Source: Spongilla lacustris
Taxonomy: Eukaryota > Porifera > Demospongiae > Spongillida > Spongillidae
DNA length: 64,000 bases
Direction of reading: 5' to 3'
Assembly: GCA_949361645.1 (NCBI GenBank)
Contig: OX442415.1
Span: forward strand, 14,053,235-14,117,234
Under the pieces are notes generated by a model, which was given only the letters and a program-made list of their open reading frames with translations, was not told where the DNA came from and made no database searches. Each line of letters begins with the position of its first letter. Within the stretch, counting starts at the first letter, position 1. The translations under genes were made by a program, and so were the position numbers. Of this stretch, positions 35,429 to 47,166 are shown piece by piece.

Positions 35429-37038
35429 TCAGTATAAGTTGTGTTTCAATGGGCAGCCATTACCAGCCATACGTATGTCTTCAGCAAATGCGACAATATC
35501 TGCCACCCACCACATGACCATCAGTAGGATCCATGTGCACGTCATTGTTAGAATGGGCCACCACATGCATCCACCAGAATCGTCTGAAGATGGGACAGAG
35601 ATGTCAGGAGAAGAGCTTAAATTTAGTATCATGTTACTTTTCTTAGTAACTACTTACATGCTCGATGAAAATGCTCTGTGAATCTTGAAGAGGTCACGTA
35701 GTCTAGTAGAAAAAGGAACAGTAAGAACAAACATAACCCCAGTAGAAGAACAATAGGCAGGAGTAGAAGAATGGATAGCTGTACACCACCTGCATGGATG
35801 GATGTAACACAAATATTCATGTAAATGCACAATTAAGAAACAGCAGTAAGTGCAATCAAACAACACTAAAATATATGTATCTCCTCAATTATGCTTTGCA
35901 TGCATGGTTATTTTAACTTCAAGCTGAATTCTGGATAAATTTGCTTCTTGATGCAAATATTCTTATATATATATATATACTAGCCGGCAGTATACAGTTC
36001 AGTATATCAGTCAGCACTTTCTATATAAAATCCTTTTGGGAGTAACCATAAAACTAAGCTGCAGTATATACTGATGGTCTGAAGAGCAGCTCTTTGTAGA
36101 GGCCCTTGTAACTTAATTGCGGCTGCATGAAGCAACTATGCCCGCACCCTTATATAAAGTATAAAACTTTTTTTGTGTACACAAAAAGTACCAAAGTTTT
36201 GATCTTGATATTAGCATGCAATAGCATGACCGTTTAAGGTCACATCACGTGATAAGTTCAACACTGACAGGAAACTGTAAGCACATTTGAAAGGAATCTG
36301 GGGAAGAGTGAATGCCTGAAATTAACAATACAGTTAATTTCGGTGAATTATCAAAAGAGGGCTTGCTAGCCGTACTATAGCTGTACAGTATAATTGGTTG
36401 GCAACATGCCCTTATATGGTGTGATTGCCCTCTTTTTGAATTGCAGTGAAGTTGCATGCAAACTTTTTGGAGCTGGACCATGGTAGCATGTGTTTCATAT
36501 ACATGCATGCATACGCATGAAAATATGTAGCCAGCTGCATTCATGCATGGAACATACCCAAGTCATATCTTTCAATGTAGAAATTGGCGGCCCCGACGGC
36601 CGACAGGAAAAGGGAGAGAAAGAAGGCTGTGCTCTGCTCCTTCCGCAAGTCAATGCAAGTCTGTGTCGTCCCCTCATACATCCAACATCTCTGGTACGCG
36701 CACGATCTATACGAGTTCGTAGCGTAGAAGCATTCGCTGCACGCGCACTTCTGATTGGAGCAGTTCACGTATGCGGAGGGTATACTAGATCCGTTAAGAT
36801 CAGCAGGATAGCAGTCACTATTGTTGGAGCATAGCCCGAATGAGGGACTGTCCCTATTTATATAAACATTTAAAAAAGTTATTTCACGATCTGACAGCCA
36901 TCATTTGTGTTATTGTAATATATGTGTACACCCACTCCAGTATGCATGCAGGACGTCGACTCACCTATTCCCTGACAGGGCACCCAGCGGCAGCGTAGTA
37001 CAAAACAGTACTAAAAAGCTTTCTACCACGATACGCAT
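35429..37038 (-). CDS. TM2-domain-like secretory/membrane protein, copy A (intact)
   Basis: Four exons on the minus strand: 36965-37038, 36558-36853, 35658-35789, 35429-35583. All borders are GT..AG and the phases (2, 1, 1) agree, giving 218 aa. Exon 1 is a signal peptide (MRIVVESFLVLFCTTLPLGA). Exon 2 is an ectodomain with nine cysteines (CSNNSDC, CSNQKCACSEC, CAYQRC, TCIDL) and three N-glycosylation sequons. It ends in the first TM2 helix (AFFLSLFLSAVGAANFYIER). Exon 3 is a leucine-rich membrane helix. Exon 4 is the last helix plus the TM2-type end (WWVADIVAFAEDIRMAGNG). In known TM2 proteins the turn after helix 1 reads GADRFYLG. Here it is GAANFYIE, so the DRF residues are missing. Function unknown; a surface or endosomal membrane protein is likely. 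Sister copies follow in the same orientation. Confidence 0.8.
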
Positions 37039-37709
37039 AATGTACAGCTATATATAGTGCATGACATAATACGTAAATAAAACTATACATAGAAGTATTC
37101 CCGCCCCTTTTTTGGTTAGAATCTGTGCATAAGATTTACTGTGAAAATGGCATTTACATGCAAGTTCTAAAACAGTAATATTTTTCAATGTAAGGTCCTA
37201 TATACTATTTGGAATCAGTTACACTATAATGTACTGAAACCATGGCTTGCATGCATTATATTGGCCCTTACATCATCCGGGCACTGTGCTCGTCTTAACC
37301 GGCCGCTTAAGCGTTCTCTTGATCCGGCATACTTATTTGAAGACATGAAGTTGATCTCATCAGGATTAGACAGCAGTGGCAATGAGTGAGGAAATAGCAA
37401 GAAAAGATGCCATAATTATACAAGAACAGAAAAGTCGCAGTCCTGTGCAACGTACAATACTTGATCCTGCATCTGCACTGGAGGAGCAGTTGTATTCTCC
37501 AAACATTCAATAGCTTAACATGCATGATGTAATGCACTCAATTCAGTTTTTAAAATTCTCTACAGAATACAAAATGCATTGAGTAAGGACATAGATTTCC
37601 TAGGAACTTGCTGAATTCAAAGGGAAATTCCAATCAATCCACCAAAGCCAAGTTGAAGCCTGTCATGTACTTGGGAAATCTATTCTCTGACGAGTCCTCA
37701 TGACTCAGT

Positions 37710-38240
37710 CACGAATTACAATTAATTATTGCTGACGCTGACGCAACATTCTCACAGTGTAAATTGAAGACCTTACTTTTAAGCATCATGTTCAGTATGG
37801 GGGCTCGGTTATCGACCAAAAACTGACGAGTTCAATTTATGTGAGTATACACAAACCGTTTATATTATTATGGATCTAATCATGCAGCTTAATTAATGCT
37901 ACACGTTTTATATCGATAACTGAGTCCCGATAAGCGGATTCCTCAGTACTGAGCATTCCCCAAAAGGCTTCCATACTTGTCGCATGTAACTCAAATGAAA
38001 TGGGTAAATGGTAAATGTTCCGCCGGTAAACTAAAGAATTACGGAACGGTGGCCTTTAATAGGCTTTATGAAGGCCAGCATATACACGGGTCGACTAACT
38101 CGACTTCCAGGGAATTGTTGGCTTTTTGTGGTCAAATAGCTTCGAGAACGACTTGTCGCCAGAAAATAGAAAGCTTTCCTGACAAAATCAATGCGCTGTG
38201 TTCCGCACTCCCCCGCCCCTGCATATTTAAAGCTGCATAG
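37710..38240. promoter_or_regulatory. Conserved upstream block, copy 1 (of TM2-A)
   Basis: Begins 'gctgacgctgacgcaac', runs through 'cagtatgggggctcggttat' and 'gataactgagtcccgataag', and ends near 'cctgcatatttaaagctgcat'. It lies about 0.67 kb upstream of the TM2-A start. The same block precedes copies B, C and D. Short plus-strand frames in it do not stay open between copies, so it is probably regulatory or an untranslated exon. Confidence 0.5.
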
Positions 38241-39323
38241 TATATAATTGTAATATATTATTACGTAATATTATATATACAAGTGTATATGATTTTAATG
38301 GTAATTATTATTTTTTCGTTCCATGGATAATAATTATAAATAACTCAATGTTCAGGATTTAAAATTAGCATACAACCATATATAAAAAGAGGAATGTTTA
38401 CATGGAGTGGAGTTATGCACGCGCAGCTAAACTTGATAAATTTAGGAACAAATTCAAGCATCATTTATATGCTGTGTTTCAATGGGCAGCCATTACCAGC
38501 CATACGTATGTCTTCGGCAAATGTGATAATATCTGCCACCCACCACATGACCATCAGTAGGATCCATGTGCACGTCATTGTTAGAATGAACCGCCGGCCA
38601 CACCTGGACCGCAAGCATGTACATAAATCGCCTGAAGACGGGACAAAGATGTCAGTAGACGAATACTATCTTTTACTGGCATAACTATATATACTTACGG
38701 CATCCTGATTCAAAAGACTCTTGGACTGTGAGATCATCATCGTCTAAGACCCAGCTTAGCCAACTAAAGAACATTAAGGACAAACAAAGCAGTAGTAGAA
38801 GGACAATAGGCAGCCATAGAAGAATAGAGAGCTGTGCACCACCTGTATGGAGGATGTATGGTCATAAACAATATGTATAACTTCATTATTATTTCAAATA
38901 TTTATGGATACATGCACAGTTTAGTTCCCCGGTAGTGATTGCATACCAAACAACACTAATATATATGTTTGTATACTCAATTAATATTTTTACATTGTTA
39001 AATATTTTTTAAATTTTACACTGAGCTAAAATTCGGGCTAAATTGGAAATGCTTCCTTTATGAAAATATTCTTATACATGCACCCCCGCATGCAGTATAC
39101 AGTTATTATATACATGTATAACATCCTTTTTGAGTAAACTAAGCCACGGTATGTTCAATTTACAGTTGTACTTTTGTGCAGAGAAGCAAATACTTTTATA
39201 TAGGCCCTTGCAAAGGTTGAGGCAATCGCTGTGCCCACAGACCCCGCTCCAGTAATATAAACTTTGTTTTTCGTGTAAGTTCAAAAAAAGTTAAGAAACC
39301 GAAATTTTGATCTCGATATTAGC

Positions 39324-40546
39324 CACTAGGGTGTGTAACCGGTTATCAGGTTATTCGGGTTATTCGGATATTCGCAAAAACCTATCCGTTCGAATAGTAA
39401 TTTAGCATTACTCGGAAAAATCGATTATTGGATTTGTTCTATTCGAAATAACCGGTTTGTGAATCTCCATTCGGAGGTACTTAGGTATTCGTCATCCGCA
39501 TCGACAATTCGCCCATTATTCGAATACCTTTTTATGACGATAATAATTACTTCTAACTTGAAACGTAACGTTAATTAACGTCACTGTTATTGTTATTGCT
39601 ATTATACTACGTGGGGACGAGATCATATCCCTCTTCACGAGTCATGACGACGGACAGCTCCAGCTACAAATCAAAGTTAGTTCGCTTAGTGCATTTCGAA
39701 CTAGCTGGTTTCTTGCATCAATCTCTGTGAGCTGATATTGCCGCGATCGCATTTAGGCCTACTTAGTTACTAGTATTTGGCTTGCTATGGTGAAATGGAG
39801 GCTGCATGGCTGGTGGTGCGTAAACGTCATCTATGGTTCTATTCTTTTGGCATCAAGTGCGATGTGTACATCTGTAGGTAGACTTCAGCGTGGCCACGCT
39901 AACTTAGGTCAGGACACGCCCATTTAGGTATGTGGTTAGGCCATAGTTGGGCGTAGCCCGACCTTCGCGTATTACGCGAAGGTCGGGCTACGCCCAACTA
40001 GTTAGGCCAAGCGATTTAGGTCTATGTAGGTAGCTGTGGTAGTGTGCTGAGTGCATCTGGTGTGATGTGGGTAGCTGTGGATGCATGCTGTACTGATCTG
40101 GTGTAATGTGGGTAGTTGTAGGAGGGTGTCTGGTATGATGGGGGTAGCTGTGGTTGTGTGCATCATGAGGGCATCTGGTGTGTCGAGATGAGGTGTGTTT
40201 GTGTGCCTCATGAGGGCACTGGTGTGATGGGGGTAGGGTGTGCCTCATAAGGGCACGGTGTGATGAGGGTAGGTGTGTGTAGGCTGAGGGCATCTGGTGT
40301 TATGGTTTATCTGTAGGAGAATATCTGGTGTGATGTGTACATTTAGGTGGCTCAGTGAGCAGAAAACCTGAATAACCTAGGTATTCGGCTGGCAAATTGT
40401 TAAAACCTATTCGGAAAAATCGATTTTCTTTTTTCAAGTACTCGGAAAAATCGATTTACTGATCCAGAAAAACCTGAAAAATCGATTAGTGTTTTTAAAG
40501 TATTCGGAAAAATCGATTTTCATTATTCAGGGGAGGTTACACACCC
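39324..40546. mobile_element. TIR element with GGGTGTGTAACC ends, TATTAGC duplication
   Basis: Left end CACTAGGGTGTGTAACC; right end is the inverse of GGGTGTGTAACC. TATTAGC flanks both sides (39317-39323, 40547-40553). The paralogous intron (about 44955) has an uninterrupted 'gatatcagcaacagcatg', the empty site. Inside are many 'tattcggaaaaatcgatt' words near both ends, a 54-bp perfect palindrome at 39946-39999, and a GTAGCTGTGG/GCATCTGGTGTGATG minisatellite (40020-40345). No coding frame. Confidence 0.75.
39946..39999. repeat. Perfect palindrome
   Basis: 'gttgggcgtagcccgacctt' + 'cgcgtat' and its exact inverse. A looser version (cgaccttctggcagtatgcgaaggttgggcta) occurs near 319-350. Confidence 0.9.
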
Positions 40547-40834
40547 TATTAGCAACAGCATGATAATTAAGGTCACATCACGTGATATAAAACATAGTTC
40601 GATCGTGTATCAAGTAGTATTTGCATGTATGAGATCGCGGAAGTGCATGTAAATGTCTGAAATTGTTATATACTTACGTTTTACTGCTGAATTATATATA
40701 CAGTATAACTATTATCCATCCAGTGAAGTCGCAAGCAAACCAAGACGATATATATTATATATATATATTTGGAGCATGGTAATATGTGTTACATACATAC
40801 TGTGATTTAAGCTTGTACAGTGACGTCAGCAGTT

Positions 40835-41056
40835 GCCCCCCCCCCCCTCCCCCTGGCCCCCATCTACACCTCCCTCTGGTTAAATGTACAGCTAGTTGAA
40901 TAGGCCGACAATGGACATCACCCCCCCCCCCCCTCCCCCTGGCCCCCATCTACACCTCCCTCTGGTTAAATGTACAGCTAGTTGAATAGGCCGACAATGG
41001 ACATCACCCCCCCCCACTGGTTGAATCGGCCTTAAATTGGCCCCCCCTACAGTAAA
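40835..41056. repeat. Poly-C-headed 83-bp tandem duplication
   Basis: Two copies of a poly-C run + 'tccccctggcccccatctac' + 'gttgaataggccgacaatgg', then a shorter third. It ends at ctggctccgccagtg, the kind of end seen on hAT-like MITEs, and is inserted in intron 2 of TM2-B just 3' of exon 2. Confidence 0.7.
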
Positions 41057-41447
41057 ATCCTGGCTCCGCCAGTGCAGCCAGCTGCACCTATTCATGCATG
41101 GAGCATACCCAAGTCATATCTTTCAATGTAGAAATTGGCTGCCCCGACGGTCGACAGGAAAAGGGAGAGAAAGAAGGCTGTGCTTAGCTCCTTCCGCAAG
41201 TCAATGCAAGTCTGTGCCGTTCCCTCATACATCCAACATCTCTGGTACGCGCACGATCTATACGAGTTCGTAGCGTATATACGTAGAAGCATTCACTTCT
41301 GATTGGAGCAGTTCACGTATGCGGAGGGTATACTAGATTCCTTAAGATCGGCAGGATAGCAGTCACTATTGTTGGAGCATAGTCCGAATGAGGGACTGTC
41401 CCTATGTACATGTGTATAAGAGACGTCATTTGTGTTATTGTAACATA

Positions 41448-43414
41448 GGGTAGATTCGGTAGTGTTCGGCAGTCGCGCGAAAATTTGATGCACAATAAAT
41501 AGCCCTACAGATATTCGGAATTAAAGAAATATGCTAACTGCACTTTTAGAAACCTAACCCACCTTTGAACAACAGTATCACTTAATATTGTTTTGTTTTT
41601 GTCTATTGTAAATGCAATGAAATATTAAAGTCACTACGGTTGCGTTCGGCAGTAGTCGACAGAGCTAAGGGTTATTTCGGCAGTGCGATTAGGCAGTGTT
41701 CGTCACCGCATATAGCACAATCATTCGAAATGAGACATATAAACATTCTTACTATTATACCCGGTATAAAATGAGTAAAATAGCTCCAGATCCAGGAATC
41801 ATCAGTCAGCATTGAGGCATGCTATATACTTGCATGCAGGAATTGGAATCATCGTTACTGACGGTATTAAATATAAGCACCCTATAGACATCTGGCAATT
41901 GCAACTAGCACTTCAGGCCTGTGCGGAGCTCAAGTCACAGGTTGTAATTGTCACTGTCTTCAGCAAGATTTGTACAGTTTGGATAAATGTATTCCTCTTC
42001 ATCTTCACTTTTAAAAGAGAAATATATTCTGTGAACTCCTGGGATGCACTGAGGCGGCATGTGATGTTTCATCGCACTTCTGACACTGCACCCACTTGCA
42101 TTCAACGTCATCTTGTTCTTGTTGAAAGAAACTGGAATCACACACCATACATTTCCAATCACCACCAGAATCATCTTCGTCTTTTTGATCTTTTCATTCC
42201 CTGTTTCTATGCTCTTTTTTCCTCTTTCTCATCTCCTTTCTTCCCTTTCCCTTTCTCAACTCCTTTCTTACCCTGAAACCAGCAATAGCCTGGCCTGCCA
42301 TCCTTGAATAGATTTCTACGTTTATCTGCCTTGACGACCTTGGCAACAATATCACAGAGATCCTGCCTATTTATGGGGAAGCTGCATTTTAGAACTTTGA
42401 TAATGAATGCCGGCGGCTGCTAGCATTGCTTCCTCAGCCTTTGTGAACACAGTACTAGGACCCATTTTTCTATCCTCTGGTCTCTTTCTATCCAACTAGT
42501 CACAGAGTGTGGATCGTGGTACACCATAGGCCTTTGATGCTGCATGCCTAAACATGTGACCTCTCTTACTTTAGCTGTCAATAAAATGTGTGGAAATGAA
42601 GCATCATGCAATGGCAATCATGATGGTTTTACAATTAGTTACACTGATATCAGTCTTAACCAAAAAAGTGAAATGAATTGATATATATATGTATAATTAT
42701 ATAATTGGTACTCAAGAATGTGTCATTAATTGCTGACAGAGAAATGACAAAACTGTAGTACATGTATTTTTGTATTGCACCAGCTGCCTGTAAAAGTTGG
42801 AGGACAAAGTAAAAAAATGATATTTCATATAGGATACCATATGCCCCCCCCCCCCCCCCCCAATATTATGCTCTGTGATTCATATATAAGAAATCTACCA
42901 CTTGAACAACCTTAACATATATCTCTTTATTGATAAAGTTTTTTTTTTCTCTTTTGCAGTGTTCGTCCCCTATGCCGAACACACCCAAATTGCTTGATTC
43001 GACCATGGTGTGTTCCGGCGACCCCCATTGAAATTCTTCGACATTTCAGATTTGTATGTAGCAAAACATGTTTTGTGGTAGTGTATTCAGTTCTTAGTTC
43101 AGAAACAACCCCAAAAGTTAAAACCGATGAAAATTGCCTGACAAATGCTGGTTGCCCCTATCGCACCTTTTAACAGTTGCGCACCGTACGTTGCGCCATT
43201 TTAGCCAAAAAATTAGGTTGGGTAAACAAAAGTAATATTACTCGCTACATGAAATTTTGTAATGAAACTTTAACTGAACTGGCTGAAAACTAACTCCTTG
43301 GAGATTGTGTTCCATCCATCGTTTCAATTTTAAAGCGTTCGGTAAGCCTTAGCCCCTTTTTAGAAGCGTTGGGGGCCGAACACTACCCACTGCCGAACAT
43401 ACCCTACGCTACCC
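41448..43414 (-). mobile_element. pogo-like Tc1/mariner element with TA duplication
   Basis: Ends GGGTAGATTCGGTAGTGTTC and the inverse of GGGTAGCGTAGGGTATG. Both are followed by 'GTTCGGCAGT'-type repeats. Paralogous intron 1 sequences in copies A and C (gtaatatatgtgta, gtaacatatgtaca) give the empty site, showing insertion at TA with TA duplication. The interior keeps transposase remnants on the minus strand. Confidence 0.8.
42000..42600 (-). pseudogene. Decayed pogo/CENP-B-like transposase remnant
   Basis: Minus-strand frames keep a helix-turn-helix ('AASKAYGVPRSTLCD', near 42500-42545) and a CENP-B-type second DNA-binding segment ('LFKDGRPGYCWF', near 42290-42330). After a lysine-rich stretch comes a C-terminal Cys/His zinc-finger-like segment ('WKCMVC...KWVQCQKC...SHAA', 42030-42150) as in Tigger/Jerky-type transposases. 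The central DDE core is absent and several frame changes and stops are present. Confidence 0.75.
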
Positions 43415-43767
43415 TATGTGTATTGTCCACTCACCTATTCCCTGACAGGGCACCCAGCGGCAGCGTAGTACAAAACAGTACTAAAAAGCTTTCTACCACG
43501 ATACACATAATGTACAGCTATATATAGTGCATGACATAATACGTAAATAAAACTATACATAGAAGTATTCCCGCCCCCTTTTTGTTATAATAGCCCCGGA
43601 TCGGAGTCTACCCCACTAAGATTGAAGTAATATCCTTTATGTATACGGAGCTGATCAATGGACAAGAGCGTTCTCTCAGAGAAATAAAGTTAGGTTGATT
43701 AGAACGACGAAACAGCTATTAATGGCGGCAAGTACGTACTAAGGAACCAGCCAACCATCAGCTGTAG

Positions 43768-44095
43768 CGGATCCAGGGGGGGAAGGGAGGGGGGGGGGGG
43801 GGGGGGCCGGGGGGGCACACCCTTATGTGTTGTTAAGGTATCACCTGTACACCGTACATCTGTGTCATCACAAATTTCTGTAGCATCAGTATTAATTATT
43901 TAATGTGCAATCACGTGCGCGACAATCACAATGTAAGTATATTGTCTTGTGCCAATATCAGAATCTTAAGCAGAACTCCGAAGTCCGACAATCTTCAGCA
44001 TAGGGGTCTGGGGGAGCCCTGTAAGCTCCCCTAGCGGGGTCTGGACTTCATCACGCTCAAAACGCTAAACTAAACTACTGTAAAAAAAAAAGAAA
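43768..44095. mobile_element. hAT-like G-tract block, copy 1
   Basis: Starts gcggatccaggggggg with a long G run and continues to 'ctgtaagctcccctagcggg' and tctggacttcatcacgc. Closely repeated at 45899-46205 and related to 4196-5712. Absent upstream of TM2-A and D. Confidence 0.55.
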
Positions 44096-44199
44096 TCTGC
44101 CAGGATGCTGATCCATGCAATCTACTTTCCCAATGTACGGGAGCTACATGTACTTTTTATCTTGGTTAATTTGAAGCCTGTCATGTACATTCTCTGACG

Positions 44200-44436
44200 A
44201 GTCCTCAACGAATTGCAATTGCTGACGCTGACGCAACATTCAGCCAATGTCACAGTGTAAATTGAAGACCTTACTTTTAAGCATCATGTTCAGTATGGGG
44301 GCTCGGTTATCGACTAAAAACTGACGAGTTCAATTTATGTGAGTCTATATAAACCGTTTACATTATTATGGATCTATAAACATGCAGCTTAATGCTACAT
44401 GCTTTACATCGATAACTGAGTCCCGATAAGCGGAAA
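44200..44436. promoter_or_regulatory. Conserved upstream block, copy 2 (of TM2-B), truncated
   Basis: Same block as 37710-38240 up to 'gagtcccgataagcgga'. It is then cut and replaced by about 130 bp of unrelated sequence (44437-44570), where exons 3-4 of copy C would be expected further on. Confidence 0.5.
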
Positions 44437-45206
44437 CGAACATAGAGAAATGATGTGGGAACATGTGCACGAAATATGAAAGGAAAAGGTTATACCGTTG
44501 CGAAGATGCGTGGGTTAGTGTAACGTGCAATTTTTATAGTGATAAAATTATAATCCCACAAGCCCGATTTTGCTGGACACTGTCCCATATATGTATATGT
44601 GTGTATACTCAATTAACATGGTTATATATTTTTCAAATTTTACACTGAGCTAAAATTCGGGCTAAATTGGAAATGCTTCCTTTATGAAAATATTCTTATG
44701 CAGGCCCGCATGCAGTATACAATTATATACATGTATAACATCCTTTTTTAGTAACCATAAAACTAAGCCACGGTATGTTCTATAATTGTAATTTTGCGGT
44801 GCAACAACTTTTATAGGCCCTTGCAAAGGTTGAGGCAACCGCTGTGCCCGTAGTGTTACCCGTTCCAGTAATGTATAACTTTTAAACTTTGTCTTTTTTT
44901 GTGTAAGTTTTATATGGAGAAAGTTGAGAAACCGAAGTTTTGATCTGGATATCAGCAACAGCATGAATGTTTAAGCTCACACCAATGCCTGAAATAGCAA
45001 TCTATGTGTTTTACTGCTGAATTATACATATTGTATAACTATTATCCCTCCATCCATACAATGAAGTCGCATGCTAACCATACGCAAACAAAGACGCGAT
45101 GCATACATTTATATATATTTGGAGCGTGGTAGCATGTGTATACATGCATGCATGCATACGCATGAAAATATGGAGCCAGCTGCACCTATTCATGCATGGA
45201 ACATAC

Positions 45207-45648
45207 CCAAGTCATATCTTTCAATGTAGAAATTGGCGGCCCCGACGGCCGACAGGAAAAGGGAGAGAAAGAAGGCTGTGCTCTGCTCCTTCCGCAAGTC
45301 AATGCAAGTCTGTGTCGTCCCCTCATACATCCAACATCTCTGGTACGCGCACGATCTATACGAGTTCGTAGCGTAGAAGCATTCGCTGCACGCGCACTTC
45401 TGATTGGAGCAGTTCACGTATGCGGAGGGTATACTAGATCCGTTAAGATCAGCAGGATAGCAGTCACTATTGTTGGAGCATAGTCCGAATGAGGTAGTAG
45501 TACTGTCCCTATTTACAAGAGCCATCATGTGTGTTATTGTAACATATGTACATGCATGTGTAGCGTCGACTCACCTATTCCCTGACAGGGCACCCAGCGG
45601 CAGCGTAGTACAAAACAGTACTAAAAAGCTTTCTACCACGATACGCAT
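45207..45648 (-). pseudogene. TM2-domain-like gene, copy C (exons 1-2 only)
   Basis: Exon 1 45575-45648 and exon 2 45207-45508 are intact (exon 2 is 6 nt longer: STTTSFGLC). Both have good GTGAGT/GTATGT donors. Intron 2 is recognisable down to about 44600, but exons 3 and 4 are gone: the sequence jumps to the upstream block of copy B. Unless it splices into copy B's exons 3-4 downstream (38.7 kb), the copy would lack the last two membrane helices. Confidence 0.75.
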
Positions 45649-45898
45649 AATGTACAGCTATATATAGTGCATGACATAATACGTAAATAAAACTATACAT
45701 AGACGCATTCCCGCCCCCCTTTTTGTTATAATAGCCCTGGAGCTCCACCCCACTAAGATTGAAGTAATTTTGTATACGGAGCTGATAAATGAACAAGAGC
45801 GTTCTCTCAGAGAAATAAAGTTAGGTTGATTAGAACGACGAAACAGCTATTAATGGCGGCAAGTACGTACTAAGGAACCAGCCAACCATCAGCTGTAG

Positions 45899-45916
45899 CG
45901 GATCCAGGGGGGGAAG

Positions 45917-45949
<33 letters not shown>

Positions 45950-46205
45950 CCCTTATGTGTTGTTAAGGTATCACCTGTACACCGTACATCTGTGTCATCA
46001 CAAATTTCTGTAGCATCAGTATTAATTATTTAATGTGCAATCACGTGCGCGACAATCACAATGTAAGTATATTGTCTTGTGCCAATATCAGAATCTTAAG
46101 CAGACCGACAATCTTCAGCATAGGGGTCTGGGGGAGCACTGTAAGCTCCCCTAGCGGGGTCTGGACTTCATCACGCTCAAAACGCTAAACTAAACTACTG
46201 TAAAA
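45899..46205. mobile_element. hAT-like G-tract block, copy 2
   Basis: Near-identical to 43768-44095, with an expanded G run of about 28. It shows that the B-upstream and C-upstream segments are products of a recent tandem duplication of about 2.2 kb. Confidence 0.55.
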
Positions 46206-46317
46206 AAAAAAAGAAATCTGCCAGGATGCTGATCCATGCAATCTACTTTCCCAATGTACGGGAGCTACATGTACTTTGTATCTTGGTTAATTTGAAGCCT
46301 GTCATGTACATTCTCTG

Positions 46318-46860
46318 ACGAGTCCTCAACGAATTGCAATTGCTGACGCTGACGCAACATTCAGCCAATGTCACAGTGTAAATTGAAGACCTTACTTTTA
46401 AGCATCATGTTCAGTATGGGGGCTCGGTTATCGACTAAAAACTGACGAGTTCAATTTATGTGAGTCTATATAAACCGTTTACATTATTATGGATCTATAA
46501 ACATGCAGCTTAATGCTACATGCTTTACATCGATAACTGAGTCCCGATAAGCGGACCCCTATTGAGCATTCCCCAAAAGGCTTCCATACTTGTCGCATGT
46601 AACTCAAATGAAATGGGTAGATGGTAAATCATTAAATGTTCCGCCGGTAAACTAAAGAATTACGGAACGTTGGCCTTTATGAAGGCCAGCATATACACGG
46701 TCGACTTTAAGGGAATTGTCACGTTGGCTTTTTGTGGTCAAATAGTATCGCCAGAGAACGACTCAGTTGTCGCCAGAAAATCGAAAGCCTTCCTGATAAA
46801 ATCAATGAGTTGTGTTCCACCCTTCCCTCCTGCATATGTAAAGCTGCATAGTGTAATTAT
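46318..46860. promoter_or_regulatory. Conserved upstream block, copy 3 (of TM2-C)
   Basis: Full-length version of the block, about 0.67 kb upstream of the TM2-C start. It keeps 'cagtatgggggctcggttat' and 'cgccggtaaactaaagaatt'. Confidence 0.5.
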
Positions 46861-47166
46861 AATATTATTCTTATAATTATATTATATTATTTATACAAGT
46901 GTATATGATTTAATGATAATTATATTTTTCTTTCCCATCTGACTGATGCCAGTACCAATCAACTTATATTATCAGTAGTTGTACGTTGTGTGCATGCACC
47001 ATTACCGACCTCTCTCTTGAAGTATCTCTTTGACAGTTCCAAAGATAATAAATGACCCAATGTTCAAGATTTAAAATTAGCATAGAAAAAGAGGAACCTG
47101 CACATGGTATGCAGTTATAACACATCATGCACAGCACTAAAAGCAGCTAAAATAAACTTGATTATT

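Larger units (their letters stand above)
38465..43508 (-). pseudogene. TM2-domain-like gene, copy B (disrupted)
   Basis: Exons: 43435-43508 (signal peptide, MCIVVES...), 41109-41401, 38699-38842, 38465-38631. Exon 2 has lost the CACSE codons and gained a short insertion (gtatatacg) near 41280, which creates an in-frame stop right after SNQK and shifts the frame. Exons 3 and 4 are intact and of the longer type: 144 and 167 nt, against 132 and 155 in A and D. Exon 3 encodes an acidic loop (DDDDLTVQE). Intron 1 carries a 1.97-kb pogo-like insertion and intron 2 a 1.2-kb TIR element. Exons 3-4 could still be used by another promoter, but as a whole this copy is a pseudogene. Confidence 0.75.

Noticed and set aside
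36490..36834. Plus-strand ORF MFHIHACIRM... and its paralogues at 45196-45483 and 50045-50332
   Set aside because: They are antisense shadows of the TM2 exon 2; only the minus strand keeps cysteine pattern, splice sites and phase.
37977..38240. Plus-strand ORF MSHVTQMKWVNGK... in the conserved upstream block
   Set aside because: The start is shared by copies, but the frame is interrupted by a stop at 46.6 kb and shifts in others, so coding is unlikely.
41812..42276. 154-residue plus-strand ORF
   Set aside because: It overlaps the decayed pogo-like transposase on the opposite strand, which has recognisable motifs.
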